A stretch of 26,387 nucleotides of DNA from NCBI GenBank assembly GCA_003427395.1, contig BFEA01000861.1, positions 413,178 to 439,564 of the forward strand. The letters run 5' to 3'. Below the pieces are notes generated by a model that ran no database searches, had not been told where the DNA came from, and saw only the letters and a program-made list of their open reading frames with translations. Positions within the stretch are counted from its first letter, which is position 1; each line of letters opens with the position of its first letter. The stretch is from Chara braunii. Lineage: Eukaryota > Streptophyta > Charophyceae > Charales > Characeae. The position numbers were made by a program, and so were the translations under genes. Below, in pieces: positions 25,751 through 26,387 of the stretch.

Positions 25751-26157
25751 AAGCCCAAGCCAGACGGGCCCCTTGGACCCAAATCTATTAACATTGGTTC
25801 ATTCTCTTTCTGATTGGGATTAAGAGTTTATTCTTTTGGTTAGGACACCCGTTCCCGAGGGGATCTTGGCTGAGACGTTTCACATACTTTTATTGCACCG
25901 CCCGACGTCCATGGCTTGACTCGCACCTCGTACACCACTTAATCCTCCATTATTGTATGACGCCACTTGTTGTCTAATTTTTTGTACGTTCACGGTGTCG
26001 GAGCAAAAACCCTTACAAGGTTATCAACCATTTTTTTTTAATGTTAGACGTTGTATGACAAATGTAAGAGGTTTTGACTTGATGAGGCCAACACGCTTGC
26101 CATGAGTTTATTCAGGTTAACCTATAATTAAGAGGGCTAAAACCTGTGTAGCATCGT
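25751..26157. other. Noncoding, nothing recognised
   Basis: Plain sequence. GGTTAACC at about 26115-26122 is a short perfect palindrome. No gene seen. Confidence 0.4.
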
Positions 26158-26172
26158 GTTCGGTGACCGAAC
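26158..26172. repeat. Short hairpin GTTCGG-TGA-CCGAAC
   Basis: Six-base perfect stem, loop TGA. Further CCGAAC/CGAACG words follow within 50 bases, giving a small CGAAC-rich patch before the AT-rich end. Confidence 0.6.
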
Positions 26173-26219
26173 CTGAGCGTTCACGACCGAACTCAAACGA
26201 GCACCAAAACCCTCCGAAC

Positions 26220-26387
26220 GCGAACATAAAAAAAAAAAATAAAAAAAAATCAATGTATTTTTTTAAGAATATATGTTATGTAAAATAATAATACAAACAA
26301 CTTATGCCCGGGAGGTATGCTCAAATTCGTAACCAAACTTGAGCTAAAAATTTAAGAACAAAAAAAACAAACTTGAAAAAAAAAAAG
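26220..26387. repeat. AT-rich, A-run end of window
   Basis: A runs separated by single T or C bases at 26228-26250 and again at the end. No gene seen. Confidence 0.7.

Noticed and set aside
1-26387. CRISPR array or prokaryotic defence system
   Set aside because: No regularly spaced identical repeats with unique spacers; all coding remnants are eukaryotic retroelement types.

Overview
The window looks like repeat-dominated nuclear DNA of a eukaryote, most likely of the green lineage. Reasons: consensus GTAAGT donors, long A/T tracts, a Ty3/gypsy chromovirus, PIF/Harbinger-like MITEs with 3-bp target duplications, and almost no dense coding. The chromovirus reminds me of elements in charophyte algae such as Chara; that is recollection, not a result. 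I see no prokaryotic-style operons.

Layout. 0-1.2 kb: one small intact ORF (533-820), the best host-gene candidate, followed by a decayed tandem copy of its 3' part and a (GT)20 microsatellite. 1.8-2.2 kb: short repeats, including a poly(A) run between two identical 31-bp copies. 2475-2512: a perfect back-to-back pair of Tn5 mosaic ends, which is the Nextera mate-pair junction, so contiguity there is doubtful. 3.27-3.51 kb: a possible exon with good splice sites but an in-frame stop. 4486-4888: a textbook retroposed cDNA (T26, 17-bp target duplication). 5.07-6.9 kb: two tandem copies of a roughly 650-bp segment, each holding a Harbinger-like MITE (A and B); MITE B carries a third MITE (C) inserted in its own terminal repeat. 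8.2-8.9 kb: a 230-bp foldback and two perfect hairpins.

10.04-15.05 kb: one decayed Ty3/gypsy chromovirus on the minus strand (gag, CCHC, protease, RT thumb, RNase H, integrase, chromodomain). It lacks the RT fingers/palm, has many stops and frameshifts, and its gag is tandemly duplicated with an 886-bp period. 15.05-16.25 kb: noncoding DNA with three GACGTGGC boxes, an orphan Harbinger terminus and a tRNA-like promoter. 16.6-21.35 kb: AT-rich plus-strand relics, partly gag-like, with a fresh 93-bp in-frame duplication. 21.36-26.39 kb: simple repeats, short unrecognised ORFs and hairpins.

No set of genes here works as a pathway. The story is serial insertion, local duplication and decay, with one probable small host gene and one library artefact.
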